The notes: a model not told the origin generated them from the letters alone. DNA of 64,000 bases from Mesorhizobium sp. LHD-90 (GCF_030929505.1 NZ_JAVFVV010000010.1:124001-188000), one strand, 5' to 3'; shown: positions 8,558 to 19,972, counted from the first letter of the stretch. Program-made: numbers and translations.

Positions 8558-8767
8558 ATGCCTGTATTTCCCCGTTTTGCCCTGGCCTTCGTCGTTGTCT
8601 TGCTGGCAGCGCTGGCATCCGGCTGCGCCGGCCGGGCGCCCGCCACAAAGCCGACCGGCAATGTGCTCATCCCGCAAGGTGACTTGGCAGCCGACGAAAA
8701 ACCCGAACCGCTGCCGCCCGGTATGAAACCGCTGACGGTCGAGCAGGAAGAAATGATCGCGCAATGA
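8558..8767 (+). CDS. Small lipoprotein, function unknown
   Basis: A 69-residue protein with a short basic start, a hydrophobic stretch and an LASGC lipobox at about residues 20-24, so it is probably lipidated and anchored in a membrane facing the periplasm. The remainder is proline- and charge-rich with no recognised domain. Its stop overlaps the hydantoinase start (ATGA), which implies translational coupling. A plus-strand open frame reaches far upstream but is antisense to the LacI gene; the ATG at 8558 is the first that gives a sensible signal peptide. No function is proposed. Confidence 0.7.
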   Translation: MPVFPRFALAFVVVLLAALASGCAGRAPATKPTGNVLIPQGDLAADEKPEPLPPGMKPLTVEQEEMIAQ

Positions 8768-10770
8768 CATCCGGCACGGCCCTCTATCTCGGCATCGACA
8801 CCGGCGGCACCTATACCGACGCCGTGCTCTGGTCGGAGGCGACGGGCGTCGCCGCCAAGGCCAAGGCGCTGACCACCCGCCATGACCTCGCCGTCGGCAT
8901 TTCCGGCGCGGTCGACGCCGTGCTGGAAAAATCCGGGACCGATCCCAAGGCGATCAAGCTCGTCTCCATGTCGACGACGCTCGCCACCAACGCGCTGGTC
9001 GAGGGACAGGGCGGGCGCGTCGCGCTGGTGATGATCGGTTTTGCGCCGCAAGACCTGGCGCGCGACGGGTTGGAGAAGGCGCTCGGCGGCGACCCGGTGA
9101 TCATTTGCGACGGCGGCCATGATGTGCATGGCAACGCCCGCACACTCGACCTGACACCGCTCGAAGCGGCGTTGCCGGCGCTGGCCGGCTCGGTATCCGG
9201 CTTCGCCGTCTGTGCCTATTTCGCGACTCGCAACCCGGCCCATGAGATTCTCGCGCGCGACCTGATCCGCGAGCGGACCGGCCTGCCGGTGACCGCCAGC
9301 CATGAACTGTCGGCAAAACTCGGCGGGCCGCGCCGGGCGCTGACGACGCTGCTCAATGCGCGGCTGATCTCGATGATCGACCGGCTGGTCGCCGCGACCG
9401 AGGGCTTTCTGGAGGCGCGCGGCATCGCCGCGCCGCTGATGGTGGTGCGCGGCGACGGCGCGCTGGTGTCGGCGGCATTCGCGCGCCAGCGGCCGATCGA
9501 GACGATTCTTTCGGGGCCGGCGGCGAGCCTCGTCGGCGCGCGCCACATGACCGGGCTGGACAATGCCGTCATCTCCGACATCGGCGGCACCACCACCGAT
9601 GTGGCGGTGCTCGACCGTGGCCGGCCGCGGCTTGACCCCGAGGGCGCCACTGTCGGCGGTTTTCGCACCATGGTCGAGGCTGTCGCCATGCGCACCTTCG
9701 GCCTCGGCGGCGACTCGGAGGTGCGCCTGGAAGAGGGCGCGCTCACCCCAAGAATCCTGCTCGGACCGCGCCGCCTCGTACCGCTGGCGCTGGCCGGACA
9801 GGCGCATGGCGAGGCCGTGACAACACATCTGGAGCGGCAGTTGCGCGCGCCCAATCCCGGCCGCATGGACGGCCGGTTCGCCATGCGTACCGGCGTGCCG
9901 GAGCGGCTGGCGGCCGGCCTGACGGCGCCGGAGCAGAAGCTTTTCGACGCGGTCGGTTCCGTTCCGCTGCCGCTCGACCAATTGCTGAACTCGACGGCGC
10001 AGACGGCAACGCTGAACCGGCTGGTGTCGCGCGGGCTGGTGCATGTCTGCGGCTTCACGCCGTCCGACGCTGCGCACACGCTGGGCCGGCAGGCGAACTG
10101 GGATGCGGTAGCCGCGCGTCTTGGTGCCGAACTTTTCGCCCGCCGCCGCGATGGACGCGGCCAGCCGATCGCCGAGACGCCGGAGGCGTTTTCGGAGCGC
10201 GTGCTGGCGGGTGTGACGCGGCTTTCCGCCGAAGTCATCCTGGAGACGGCCTTCGCCGAGGACGGGCTGGACGGCGCGGCTACGGTGGCGCATGCGCTGG
10301 TGCAGCGCGCGGTGGGCGGACAGGAAGGCATCGCCCGGTTTACGGTGGCGCTCGACCGGCCGGTGATCGGTCTCGGGGCCTCCGCGCCGCTGCACTATGC
10401 CGGCCTGCCGGTGCTGGTCGGCAACCGCTGCGTGGTGCCGGAAGACACCGACGTCGCCAATGCGCTGGGCGCCGTGGTCGGCCAGGTTCGCGTTTCTGCC
10501 GAAGCGCTGGTCAGCCAGCCCAAGGAGGGGCTGTTCCGCCTGTCGGCAGGCGACATTCTGCGAGACTTCACCGAGGAGGGAGCCGCCGTCGCCAGCGCCG
10601 AGGCAAAGGTGCGCGAACTGGCGGAGGAACGCGCCCGCGCTGCCGGCACAGACATGGCGGAAGTGGCGGTGTCGCGCGACGTGCGCACGTCCACCATAGA
10701 GGGCCAGCGCATGTTCATCGAAGCGCGCATCGTCGCCGTGGCGACGGGCAGGCCGCGCATCGCGGCTTGA
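8764..10770 (+). CDS. Hydantoinase/oxoprolinase family protein (HyuA-like)
   Basis: A 668-residue ATP-dependent amidohydrolase-family protein. It has an N-terminal phosphate-binding segment GIDTGGTYTDA (residues 9-19), of the actin/ASKHA type, and a second one, SDIGGTTTDVAVLD, at about residue 270. Known relatives hydrolyse hydantoins or 5-oxoproline, or act as the A subunit of acetone/N-methylhydantoin carboxylases, normally with a HyuB partner. No HyuB gene is adjacent; the next gene is malate synthase G. The substrate therefore cannot be named. The start overlaps the lipoprotein stop by 4 bp. Confidence 0.85.
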   Translation: MTSGTALYLGIDTGGTYTDAVLWSEATGVAAKAKALTTRHDLAVGISGAVDAVLEKSGTDPKAIKLVSMSTTLATNALVEGQGGRVALVMIGFAPQDLARDGLEKALGGDPVIICDGGHDVHGNARTLDLTPLEAALPALAGSVSGFAVCAYFATRNPAHEILARDLIRERTGLPVTASHELSAKLGGPRRALTTLLNARLISMIDRLVAATEGFLEARGIAAPLMVVRGDGALVSAAFARQRPIETILSGPAASLVGARHMTGLDNAVISDIGGTTTDVAVLDRGRPRLDPEGATVGGFRTMVEAVAMRTFGLGGDSEVRLEEGALTPRILLGPRRLVPLALAGQAHGEAVTTHLERQLRAPNPGRMDGRFAMRTGVPERLAAGLTAPEQKLFDAVGSVPLPLDQLLNSTAQTATLNRLVSRGLVHVCGFTPSDAAHTLGRQANWDAVAARLGAELFARRRDGRGQPIAETPEAFSERVLAGVTRLSAEVILETAFAEDGLDGAATVAHALVQRAVGGQEGIARFTVALDRPVIGLGASAPLHYAGLPVLVGNRCVVPEDTDVANALGAVVGQVRVSAEALVSQPKEGLFRLSAGDILRDFTEEGAAVASAEAKVRELAEERARAAGTDMAEVAVSRDVRTSTIEGQRMFIEARIVAVATGRPRIAA

Positions 10771-10900
10771 CGTGTCGCCACGCGATCGGGAACGTTGGCC
10801 TGCACGCCTCCTCCTCTAAATCCCTTGGCGAATTGACCCGCCGGTTGCGGCGTGTCAAAGCGCCAAAACCCGAGACGATACGGACTGCGAGGACTTTGAG

Positions 10901-13078
10901 ATGACGGAATGGACGTCCGTTGCCGGACTGCGTGTCGACCGCATTCTGCATGATTTCGTGGTCGCCGAGGCGCTGCCGGGCACCGGCGTCGAGGCAGGCG
11001 CGTTCTGGGACGGATTTTCCGCGCTGGTCCATGATCTCGCGCCGAAAAACCGGGCGCTGCTGGCGCGCCGTCACGAACTCCAGCACAAGATCGACGCCTG
11101 GCATCGCGACAACGGCGCGCCGGCAGACCTCGCCGCCTATCGCGCCTTCCTGACCGGGATCGGTTATCTCCTGCCGGAGGGACCGGATTTCAGCATTGCG
11201 ACCGAAAACGTCGATTCGGAGATCGCTACTATCGCCGGGCCGCAGCTCGTCGTGCCGGTGATGAATGCGCGCTATGCGCTCAACGCCGCCAACGCCCGCT
11301 GGGGCTCACTCTACGACGCGCTCTACGGCACCGACGCGATCCCAGAGACGGATGGCGCCGAGAAGGGCAAGGGGTACAATCCCAAGCGCGGGGCCAAGGT
11401 CGTCGCCTGGGCGCGGAAATTCCTCGATGACAGCGTGCCGCTCACCGGCGCGAGCTGGAGCGACGCCAAGGCGTTCCGGGTCGCCGGCGACAAGCTCGCC
11501 GTGGCGCTGCTCGACGGCGGCACGACCGGACTGAAGAATGCGGAAAAATTCGCCGGTTATCTCGGCGAACCGGGCGCGCCCGGCCAATTCCTGCTTAAAA
11601 ACAACGGCCTGCTGATAGAAGTGCTGGTCGACGCGACCTCGCCGATCGGCAAGGACGACCCGGCGCATATTTCCGACGTCTGGGTCGAGTCGGCGATCAG
11701 CACCATCATGGATGGCGAGGACTCGGTCGCCGCCGTCGATGCCGAGGACAAGGTCCTAGTCTACCGCAACTGGCTCGGCCTGATGAAGGGAGATCTTGCG
11801 GAAGAGGTGACCAAGGGCGGCAAGGCCTTCACCCGCAAGCTCAATCCGGACCTCGACTATACCGCACCCGACGGCTCGACCTTCTTGGTAAGATGCCGCT
11901 CGCTGATGCTGGTGCGCAATGTCGGCCACCTGATGACCAATCCGGCGATCCTGCTTTCCGACGGCAGCGAGGTCCCGGAAGGCATGATGGATGCGGCCGT
12001 CACCGCGCTCGCCGCCCTGCACGACATCGGTCAAAACGGTCGGCGCGCCAATTCGCGTTTCGGCTCGATGTATGTCGTGAAGCCCAAGATGCATGGGCCG
12101 GAGGAAGTCGCCTTCGCCGTCGAGATCTTTTCGCGGGTCGAAAAGCTGCTTGGCATGGCCGAAAACACCATCAAGATGGGGATCATGGACGAGGAGCGGC
12201 GCACCACCGTCAACCTCAAGGAGGCGATCCGCGCTGCGAAGGAGCGCGTCGTGTTCATCAACACAGGCTTCCTCGACCGCACCGGCGACGAGATCCACAC
12301 GTCCATGGAAGCCGGGCCGATGATCCGCAAGGGCGACATGAAGCAGGCTGCTTGGATTTCCGCCTACGAGAACCGGAACGTCGACATCGGCCTTGCCTGC
12401 GGGCTGTCGGGACGCGCCCAGATCGGCAAGGGCATGTGGGCGATGCCGGACAAGATGGCAGCGATGCTGGAGCAGAAAATAGCGCACCCCCAAGCCGGCG
12501 CAAATACTGCCTGGGTGCCGTCGCCGACCGCGGCCACGCTGCATGCGACGCACTACCACAAGGTCGATGTGCACGCCGTGCAGGGGCGCCTCAAGAGCCG
12601 GCCGCAGGCCAGCTTGGACGATATTCTCTCCATTCCGGTGGCGGCTCGCCCGAACTGGACGCCCGAGGAAATCCAGCACGAACTGGACAACAATGCCCAG
12701 GGCATTTTGGGCTACGTCGTGCGCTGGATCGACCAGGGCGTGGGGTGCTCGAAAGTTCCCGACATCAACGATGTCGGGCTGATGGAGGACCGAGCGACGC
12801 TGCGCATTTCCTCGCAGCACATCGCCAACTGGCTGCATCACGGCGTCTGCACGCGGACGCAGGTGATGGAGACGATGAAACGCATGGCCGGCGTGGTCGA
12901 CCGCCAGAACGCGCACGATCCGCTCTACCGGCCGATGGCGCCGCGGTACGACGAGTCCATCGCCTTCCTCGCCGCCTGCGACCTGGTGTTCAAGGGCATC
13001 GAACAGCCGAACGGCTATACCGAGCCGGTGCTGCATGCGCGAAGGCTGGAGTTGAAGGCGAAGGATCGGCAGGGGTGA
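10901..13078 (+). CDS. glcB: Malate synthase G
   Basis: Condenses glyoxylate with acetyl-CoA to give malate, completing the glyoxylate shunt or assimilating glyoxylate from glycolate. The 725-residue length matches isoform G (about 720), not the shorter isoform A. Visible family segments include [35 protein letters not shown] and [20 protein letters not shown], which surround the active site. A GAGGA lies upstream of the ATG. It stands alone after a 130 bp spacer from the HyuA-like gene and is followed by a palindromic repeat. No isocitrate lyase gene is in view. Confidence 0.96.
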   Translation: MTEWTSVAGLRVDRILHDFVVAEALPGTGVEAGAFWDGFSALVHDLAPKNRALLARRHELQHKIDAWHRDNGAPADLAAYRAFLTGIGYLLPEGPDFSIATENVDSEIATIAGPQLVVPVMNARYALNAANARWGSLYDALYGTDAIPETDGAEKGKGYNPKRGAKVVAWARKFLDDSVPLTGASWSDAKAFRVAGDKLAVALLDGGTTGLKNAEKFAGYLGEPGAPGQFLLKNNGLLIEVLVDATSPIGKDDPAHISDVWVESAISTIMDGEDSVAAVDAEDKVLVYRNWLGLMKGDLAEEVTKGGKAFTRKLNPDLDYTAPDGSTFLVRCRSLMLVRNVGHLMTNPAILLSDGSEVPEGMMDAAVTALAALHDIGQNGRRANSRFGSMYVVKPKMHGPEEVAFAVEIFSRVEKLLGMAENTIKMGIMDEERRTTVNLKEAIRAAKERVVFINTGFLDRTGDEIHTSMEAGPMIRKGDMKQAAWISAYENRNVDIGLACGLSGRAQIGKGMWAMPDKMAAMLEQKIAHPQAGANTAWVPSPTAATLHATHYHKVDVHAVQGRLKSRPQASLDDILSIPVAARPNWTPEEIQHELDNNAQGILGYVVRWIDQGVGCSKVPDINDVGLMEDRATLRISSQHIANWLHHGVCTRTQVMETMKRMAGVVDRQNAHDPLYRPMAPRYDESIAFLAACDLVFKGIEQPNGYTEPVLHARRLELKAKDRQG

Positions 13079-13090
13079 AGGCTGCGCCAT

Positions 13091-13262
13091 TTACCCTCCC
13101 CCTTGAGGGGAGAGACGCGGAGAAAACCGAGCGGAACGCGAGGTTTTTGACGCGGGGTGGGGTCGGTGACGAGGCGCTCCGACCTGAAGCGACCCCACCC
13201 CGGCTCGCTCACTTCGCTTCGCTCCGATGGCTTGCCGACCCTCCCCTCGAGGGGGAGGGTAA
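13091..13262. repeat. Palindromic intergenic repeat between glcB and tsaB
   Basis: The 21-base arms at 13091-13111 and 13242-13262 are inverted repeats with one mismatch, built around CCCTCCCCCTTGAGGGG. Inside are further complementary runs (GGGGTGGGGTC against GACCCCACCCC). It fills almost all of the glcB-tsaB spacer. A second member of the same family lies at 21062-21183. Such GC-rich palindromic units are widespread in rhizobial intergenic DNA. Confidence 0.8.
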
Positions 13263-13271
13263 CGGCGTGCC

Positions 13272-13961
13272 ATGATCCTCCTCGCCATAGACTGCTCGGC
13301 CAGCCTGTGCGCCGCCTGCGTCTTTGACGCCCGCGAAGGTCGCGAACTCGGGCGCTCGGTGCTGGACCTCGGCAAAGGCCATGCCGAGCGCCTGATCGCG
13401 GTGATAGACGCTGCGCTGGCGCAAGCCGGGAAAACCTATGCCGATCTCCAGGCGATCGCCGTCTCCATCGGCCCGGGCTCCTTCACCGGCATCCGCGTCG
13501 CCGTGTCGGCGGCGCGCGGTCTGGCGCTGGCGCTGAACGTTCCGGCGATCGGCGTCGGCACGCTGGAGGCGATTGCCGCCGAGGCGCGCGGCGCTCTTAG
13601 TGCTCGCAAGGTCATGAGCGTGCTGGGAAACGCGGCCGATGCGGAAGCATCGGTGCAGACGGCCGTTTACGATGAATTCGGACACGAGTTGTATGCTCCC
13701 TCGATCATGCGTGCGGGGGAAGCTGCAAATCTGGCGAGGGACAGTGGTGCGGTGCTTGCCGGCGGCGGCGCCGAGGCCGTCGCAGCCGTTTCCGCATTTC
13801 CGCTGATGGTCGCGTCGACAAGCGCCACGGCCGACATCGCCGTCTACGCCCGGCTCGCGGCGGCAAAAGGGCCGGCCGGCACAAAGCCGTCGCCGCTTTA
13901 TCTGCGCGAGCCCGATGCGAAACCGCAGGCCGGTTTCATCCTGCCGAGACGGAGCGGCTGA
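13272..13961 (+). CDS. tsaB: tRNA threonylcarbamoyladenosine biosynthesis protein TsaB
   Basis: A 229-residue ASKHA-fold protein that partners TsaD in making N6-threonylcarbamoyladenosine at position 37 of ANN-decoding tRNAs. The N-terminus LLAIDCSASLCAAC and the segment SIGPGSFTGIRVAVSAARG at about residues 70-88 are diagnostic. The ATG at 13272 lies directly after the palindromic repeat. The stop overlaps the start of rimI by one base, the usual tsaB-rimI pair in alphaproteobacteria. The protein is not itself a protease despite old annotations. Confidence 0.94.
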   Translation: MILLAIDCSASLCAACVFDAREGRELGRSVLDLGKGHAERLIAVIDAALAQAGKTYADLQAIAVSIGPGSFTGIRVAVSAARGLALALNVPAIGVGTLEAIAAEARGALSARKVMSVLGNAADAEASVQTAVYDEFGHELYAPSIMRAGEAANLARDSGAVLAGGGAEAVAAVSAFPLMVASTSATADIAVYARLAAAKGPAGTKPSPLYLREPDAKPQAGFILPRRSG

Positions 13962-14455
13962 TGCGTTTTCCATTCCTGCCGCCGCGCCAGCGTGAATTCG
14001 TCGTCGAGCAATTGACCACCGCCGATGCCGAGGCGGTGGCCGCGATCCATCGCGAGGATTTTTCGCGGCCATGGAGCGGCGGCGAGTTCGCCGGACTGCT
14101 GGCGCAGGATACGAGTTTCGGTTTTGTGGCGCGCGAGGTCGGGCACGGTGCGGAAGCGCCGGTCGGCTTCGTGCTGGCGCGGCTGGCCGCCGGTGAAGGC
14201 GAGATATTGACTGTCGCCGTGGCGCGCTCGCATCGGCGTCTCGGCCTTGGCTGGCAACTGATGGACGCCGTCTTGCGCGAATTGCACGCGCGCCGCGCGG
14301 AAGCCCTGTTCCTGGAGGTCGACGAGGCCAACGGCGGTGCCATAGGCCTCTATCGGCGGCTGGGCTTCATCCAGGTCGGGCGGCGCGAAAAATACTATGC
14401 CGGCGAAAAGGGCAGCGCCGCCGGCGCGCTTGTCATGCGGCGCGATCTTCGTTAA
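13961..14455 (+). CDS. rimI: Ribosomal protein S18-alanine N-acetyltransferase
   Basis: A 164-residue GNAT-family acetyltransferase. The acetyl-CoA-binding segment SHRRLGLGWQLMDAVL lies near residues 88-103 and the C-terminal part has the family's LFLEVDEANGGAIGLYRRLGF. RimI acetylates the N-terminal alanine of ribosomal protein S18 in enterobacteria; target specificity here is inherited from the annotation of the family. It is coupled to tsaB by overlap. In several rhizobia a Fur-family gene follows rimI; here a MITE-like repeat and gene-free DNA lie there instead. Confidence 0.9.
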   Translation: MRFPFLPPRQREFVVEQLTTADAEAVAAIHREDFSRPWSGGEFAGLLAQDTSFGFVAREVGHGAEAPVGFVLARLAAGEGEILTVAVARSHRRLGLGWQLMDAVLRELHARRAEALFLEVDEANGGAIGLYRRLGFIQVGRREKYYAGEKGSAAGALVMRRDLR

Positions 14456-15020
14456 GCCTTTTCCCGCCAGATCGGGCGCAATTCTTTCGTATTCTGGTCT
14501 CGTCGGAAATTTTGGCTCCTGCCGCAAATCCCTCGTGTTCAAGGCCGAAGCCATCATTCCCGTCGACATCGAATATGACGGCAACGTTCACTTTCGTCGG
14601 GTTTTCTGCTTCGCGGTCGGTTTGACCATGGCTCCGGCCAGGCCTTTGCATCTTCCGCGTCGCCGTTTTCCCGGCTTCGGTTTTCCAATTGCGTCCGATC
14701 TGGTCCCTAGAGCAGTTTGCACTCAGGTTGACTCATTCTGTTTCTCGTTTGGCGAGGCGATCCACAAGGAAGGTCGCGAAGGTCGATGTGGTTCATCGGC
14801 CGAGCGGCCTGACGAAGTGGGCGCCCGCCAAACGGAAACCCGAAGGGCCGGGCCGGTTTGGGTCAAATCCGTCGGGCTTCGTCTTGTCCGGGCCGCCAGC
14901 CCGGCCTGCGACAAAGCCCTCGACCTTGGCCCAAACCATCGCCGGCAGAATGGGTCAACCTGAATGCAAACTGCTCTAGTTTCCGGCCGGCCTGGTTGTT
15001 CCCGAAGTGACGGCGCGTCG
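14456..15020. other. 565 bp intergenic region with MITE-like repeat
   Basis: No gene is supported. The first 250 bp (14456-14706) hold only short inconsistent frames. The remaining half is a 273 bp repeat with long terminal inverted repeats, described separately. The plsC promoter must lie in the last 40 bp, inside the repeat, or further upstream. Confidence 0.6.
14707..14979. mobile_element. MITE-like element with 34 bp terminal inverted repeats
   Basis: The arm at 14707-14740 is matched by the reverse complement of 14946-14979 with only two mismatches in 34. The outermost bases on each side are CTAG, which could be a target duplication of the CWWG type known for the IS5 group. The 205 bp interior contains no gene. 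Together these are the hallmarks of a small non-autonomous transposable element. No parent transposase is in the window. Confidence 0.78.
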
Positions 15021-15821
15021 ATGATCGCAACGGTCCGGTCGATCCTTGCGCTGACCGTCGTTGCGGGCGCAACGGTCGTGTTGGCGCCCTGGCAGGTTTT
15101 CAGCCTCAAGACGGGGCTCGGGCAGGGCCGGCGGGTGCCGCTGCTGTGGCACAGGCTCGCCACCCGCATGCTCGGCATTCGGATCAGGACTTTCGGCACG
15201 ATTGCCCAGGGGCGCCCGCTGCTGATCGCGTCGAACCATGTGTCCTGGCTGGACATCACGGTGCTCGGTGCGGTGGCGGAAGTCTCGTTTATCGCAAAAT
15301 CGGAAATGTCCAACTGGCCGGTCTTCGGCTGGCTGGCCAAGATGCAGCGCTCGGTCTTCGTCGAGCGCGAGCGCCGCCGCAAGTCCGGCGACCAGGCCGG
15401 GGAGATCGCCGGCCGCCTCGCCGATGGTGATGTCATGGTGCTGTTCGCGGAAGGCACGACCGGTGACGGCAACATGCTGCTGCCGTTCAAGACGACGCTG
15501 TTCGGGGCTGCCTCGATGATGCTGTCGGAAAGCCACCACGACGAGATGTGGATCCAGCCGGTGGCGATAGCATACACCCGGCTGCAGGGCCTGCCGATGG
15601 GCCGCCAGTATCGCGGCATCGCCGCCTGGATCGGCGACGAGGACCTTGTCCCGCATCTGCGGCAGGTCCTGCGCGAAGGGGCGATCGACGTCGAGGTGCA
15701 TTTCGGCGAGCCTGTCGTCTTCACCGCCAAAAGCAACCGCAAGGCGATCGCCCGCCTCGCCGAGGCACGCGTGCGCGACCTGCTTGGGGCGGCGCTCGCC
15801 AATCCCGCGCCGCATTCTTGA
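15021..15821 (+). CDS. Lysophospholipid acyltransferase (PlsC family)
   Basis: A 266-residue inner-membrane acyltransferase that most likely transfers an acyl chain to 1-acyl-glycerol-3-phosphate to make phosphatidic acid. The catalytic HX4D motif is seen in SNHVSWLDI (His73, Asp78), and the glycerophosphate-binding EGTT at residues 144-147. An N-terminal hydrophobic segment spans about 8-22. The ATG at 15021 was chosen because an earlier in-frame start would lie inside the MITE. Rhizobia also use a PlsC paralogue (OlsA) for ornithine lipids; without olsB nearby, the conventional PlsC role is favoured. Confidence 0.87.
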   Translation: MIATVRSILALTVVAGATVVLAPWQVFSLKTGLGQGRRVPLLWHRLATRMLGIRIRTFGTIAQGRPLLIASNHVSWLDITVLGAVAEVSFIAKSEMSNWPVFGWLAKMQRSVFVERERRRKSGDQAGEIAGRLADGDVMVLFAEGTTGDGNMLLPFKTTLFGAASMMLSESHHDEMWIQPVAIAYTRLQGLPMGRQYRGIAAWIGDEDLVPHLRQVLREGAIDVEVHFGEPVVFTAKSNRKAIARLAEARVRDLLGAALANPAPHS

Positions 15822-15880
15822 ATGCCGTACGTTCGCTTCCCGTCTGTCCTTTGTCACGAAAAGGCGCTAGAAGCCCGGCA

Positions 15881-17284
<1,404 letters not shown>

Positions 17285-17305
17285 CTTTTCGAGAAGGAGA
17301 GACGT

Positions 17306-18349
17306 TTGGTCGCCAATGCGGATCTGAAGCAGGCCCCCTCCGGGGCGTCGGATATGGCGCACATCGTCCTGACCTTCGACAACAACAAGCTTGCCAGCGC
17401 GCTTTACGGCCAGTTCGACGAGAACCTCGCCCGGCTGGAGCAGAAGCTCGGCGTCGACATCCGCTCGCGCGGCAACCAGGTGGCGATAAAGGGCAACGCG
17501 GGGGCGGCCGAGCAGGCGCAGCGGGCGCTGGATCATCTCTACGGCATCCTGCAGAAAGGTGCCAACATCGCCCAGTCGGATGTCGATGGCGCGATCCGCA
17601 TGGCGATTGCAGCGGACGATCAGTTGACGCTGCCGACGCTGGAGCGCAAGGGCAAGATGGCGGCCGCGCAGATCGCCACACGCAAGCGCACCATCTATGC
17701 GCGCTCGCTCAACCAGGACGCCTATATGCGCGCCCTGGAGCGCTCCGAACTGGTGTTCGGCATCGGCCCGGCGGGCACTGGAAAAACCTATCTGGCGGTG
17801 GCGCATGCGGCAATGCTGCTGGAGCGCGGCATGGTAGAGCGCATCATCCTGTCGCGGCCGGCGGTGGAGGCGGGTGAGCGCCTCGGCTTCCTGCCGGGCG
17901 ACATGAAGGAGAAGGTCGATCCGTATCTGCGGCCGCTCTACGACGCGCTCTACGACATGATGCCGGCCGACAAGGTCGAACGGGCGCTGACTGCCGGCGT
18001 CATCGAGATCGCGCCGCTGGCCTTCATGCGCGGCCGCACGCTGGCCCATTCCGCCGTCATCCTCGACGAGGCCCAAAACACCACGCCTATGCAGATGAAG
18101 ATGTTCCTGACGCGTCTCGGCGAGAATTCGCGCATGATCGTCACCGGGGACCCGACGCAGATCGACCTGCCGCCGCAGACGAAATCCGGGCTGGTCGAGG
18201 CGCTGCGCATATTGGACGGCGTCTCAGGAGCCGTGATCGTCCGGTTTGGCGACGTCGACATCGTGCGCCATCCGCTCGTCGCCGAGATCGTCCGCGCCTA
18301 CGACCGCGACGCGAAACTCTCGCGCGGCCTGGGCGCGGGCGAGAACTGA
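17306..18349 (+). CDS. ybeZ: PhoH-like ATPase (YbeZ)
   Basis: A 347-residue PhoH-family ATPase, often annotated PhoL. An N-terminal KH-like region precedes Walker A GPAGTGKT (about residues 154-161); the Walker B region is VILDEAQNTT, followed by VTGDPTQIDLP. It is thought to work with YbeY in RNA and ribosome quality control; the biochemical role is not settled. The start is a TTG at 17306 with a strong AAGGAGAG upstream; no better ATG or GTG is available before the conserved region. It is 21 bp after miaB and 18 bp before ybeY. Confidence 0.93.
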   Translation: MVANADLKQAPSGASDMAHIVLTFDNNKLASALYGQFDENLARLEQKLGVDIRSRGNQVAIKGNAGAAEQAQRALDHLYGILQKGANIAQSDVDGAIRMAIAADDQLTLPTLERKGKMAAAQIATRKRTIYARSLNQDAYMRALERSELVFGIGPAGTGKTYLAVAHAAMLLERGMVERIILSRPAVEAGERLGFLPGDMKEKVDPYLRPLYDALYDMMPADKVERALTAGVIEIAPLAFMRGRTLAHSAVILDEAQNTTPMQMKMFLTRLGENSRMIVTGDPTQIDLPPQTKSGLVEALRILDGVSGAVIVRFGDVDIVRHPLVAEIVRAYDRDAKLSRGLGAGEN

Positions 18350-18367
18350 GCCGAACGCGATAGCTCT

Positions 18368-18874
18368 ATGCCAAGGACTGCCAAGAACAAGCGGACGGAA
18401 GTCGCCGTGACCATCGACATTTCCGTCGAGGCTGGTGATTGGCCGTCCGAGGAAGCGCTGGGCACGCTTGCGGCTCATGCGGTTGAGGCGGCGGTCGCCG
18501 AGGCCCTCGGCCGGGCTGCCCAGCCGGTGGAACTCAGCCTGCTGTTCACCGACGACGCTCATATCCGCGTGCTCAACGCCGAATGGCGAGGCAAGGACAA
18601 GCCCACCAACGTGCTCTCCTTCCCGGCTTTCCCGACAAAGATCGGCGCGCCGCTGCCGCCGATGTTGGGCGACATCGTGCTGGCGTTCGAGACGGTGAAA
18701 AGCGAGGCCGAACTGGAAGGAAAGCCCTTCGAGCACCATATCAGCCATCTCATGGTCCATGGCCTGCTGCATCTGATCGGCCACGACCATGAGACGGACG
18801 TGGAAGCAGAGGTGATGGAAGCGCTGGAGCGCCGCGCGCTGGCAAGGCTTGCCATTCCCGATCCTTACGCGTAA
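18368..18874 (+). CDS. ybeY: Endoribonuclease YbeY (rRNA maturation factor)
   Basis: A 168-residue single-strand-specific metallo-endoribonuclease needed for 16S rRNA 3'-end processing and ribosome quality control; Sinorhizobium YbeY is well studied. The zinc-binding motif [11 protein letters not shown] (HxxxHxxGxDH) is intact at about residues 131-141. The N-terminal extension ([18 protein letters not shown]) is slightly longer than in enterobacteria, as usual in rhizobia. It lies between the PhoH-like gene and the CorC-like gene. Confidence 0.95.
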   Translation: MPRTAKNKRTEVAVTIDISVEAGDWPSEEALGTLAAHAVEAAVAEALGRAAQPVELSLLFTDDAHIRVLNAEWRGKDKPTNVLSFPAFPTKIGAPLPPMLGDIVLAFETVKSEAELEGKPFEHHISHLMVHGLLHLIGHDHETDVEAEVMEALERRALARLAIPDPYA

Positions 18875-18880
18875 CAGCAA

Positions 18881-19972
18881 GTGTCCAACGACCGGAACGA
18901 GATGAACGACACCCCCGAGACTGCCGCCGGCCCCGATACGGGCAGCGTCAGGAAGACTGCGGACCAGGCCGACGAAGGTCCCAGTCCGAGTACCGCCGCG
19001 ACGGCGGCCCCCGAACGCTCATCCTTCATCGACTGGCTGGCGACGCTGTTCAGGCAACGCAACGGCAGCAGCCTGCGCGAGAACCTGACCGACGCGCTGG
19101 CCGAGAGCGACACCGGCGCCGAGGCTTTCTCGCCGGCCGAGCGCGCCATGCTCAACAACATATTGCGCCTGCGCGAGGTGCGCGTCGAGGACGTGATGGT
19201 GCCGCGCGCCGACATCGAGGCCGTCGAGATATCGACGACGCTCGGTGACCTGCTGAACGTTTTCGAACAGTCCGGCCACTCGCGCATGCCGGTTTATGCG
19301 GGCACGCTCGACGATCCGCGCGGCATGGTCCACATCCGCGATGTGCTGGCTCACATCACCCGTGCCGGTCGTGTCAAAAAGGGCCGCACGCCGCGAAAAC
19401 CGCCGGCCGCTGCGTCGCCGCTCGATCTGGCCAATGTCGATCTCATGCGCTCGATCGGCGAACTCGCCCTGATCCGCACCGTGCTGTTCGTGCCTCCCTC
19501 CATGCTCGCCTCCGACCTGATGGCGCGCATGCAGGCTTCGCGCACCCAGATGGCGCTGGTCATCGACGAATATGGCGGAACCGACGGACTGGCCTCGCTG
19601 GAGGACATTGTCGAGATGGTCGTCGGCGATATCGAGGACGAACACGACGAGGAAGAGCCGCTGATCACCCAGGCAGGCGAAGGCGTCTATATCGTCGACG
19701 CCAAGGCCGAGATCGACGACGTCGCCAAGATGATCGGAGGGGATTTCTCGCCCGGCGAGCATGCCGACTATGTCGACACGATCGGCGGACTGATCTTCAA
19801 CGCGCTCGGCCGCGTGCCGGCCCGCGGCGAGGTCGTGCAGGCCATTCCCGGTTTCGAGTTCCACGTGCTCGATGCCGACCCGCGGCGGGTCAAGCGCGTG
19901 CGCATCGTCGAGACCAAAGCCGAGCGCAAGCGCCGCGTCCCCAGGCCGGAAACGACCGAACAGGCGGAATGA
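18881..19972 (+). CDS. CorC-like protein with CBS domains (YbeX/TlyC)
   Basis: A 363-residue protein of the hemolysin/CorC family without predicted transmembrane segments. Residues about 90-235 contain paired CBS domains (VRVEDVMVPRADIEAV; later LVIDEYGGTDGLASLEDIVEMVVGDIEDE) and the C-terminal 85 residues form the CorC_HlyC transporter-associated domain. CorC proteins are linked to magnesium/cobalt efflux, and in the phoH-ybeY context probably to ribosome or ion homeostasis. GTG at 18881 is the likely start, 6 bp after ybeY; an internal ATG at 18902 is possible. The gene normally precedes lnt; here it faces truB. Confidence 0.9.
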   Translation: MSNDRNEMNDTPETAAGPDTGSVRKTADQADEGPSPSTAATAAPERSSFIDWLATLFRQRNGSSLRENLTDALAESDTGAEAFSPAERAMLNNILRLREVRVEDVMVPRADIEAVEISTTLGDLLNVFEQSGHSRMPVYAGTLDDPRGMVHIRDVLAHITRAGRVKKGRTPRKPPAAASPLDLANVDLMRSIGELALIRTVLFVPPSMLASDLMARMQASRTQMALVIDEYGGTDGLASLEDIVEMVVGDIEDEHDEEEPLITQAGEGVYIVDAKAEIDDVAKMIGGDFSPGEHADYVDTIGGLIFNALGRVPARGEVVQAIPGFEFHVLDADPRRVKRVRIVETKAERKRRVPRPETTEQAE

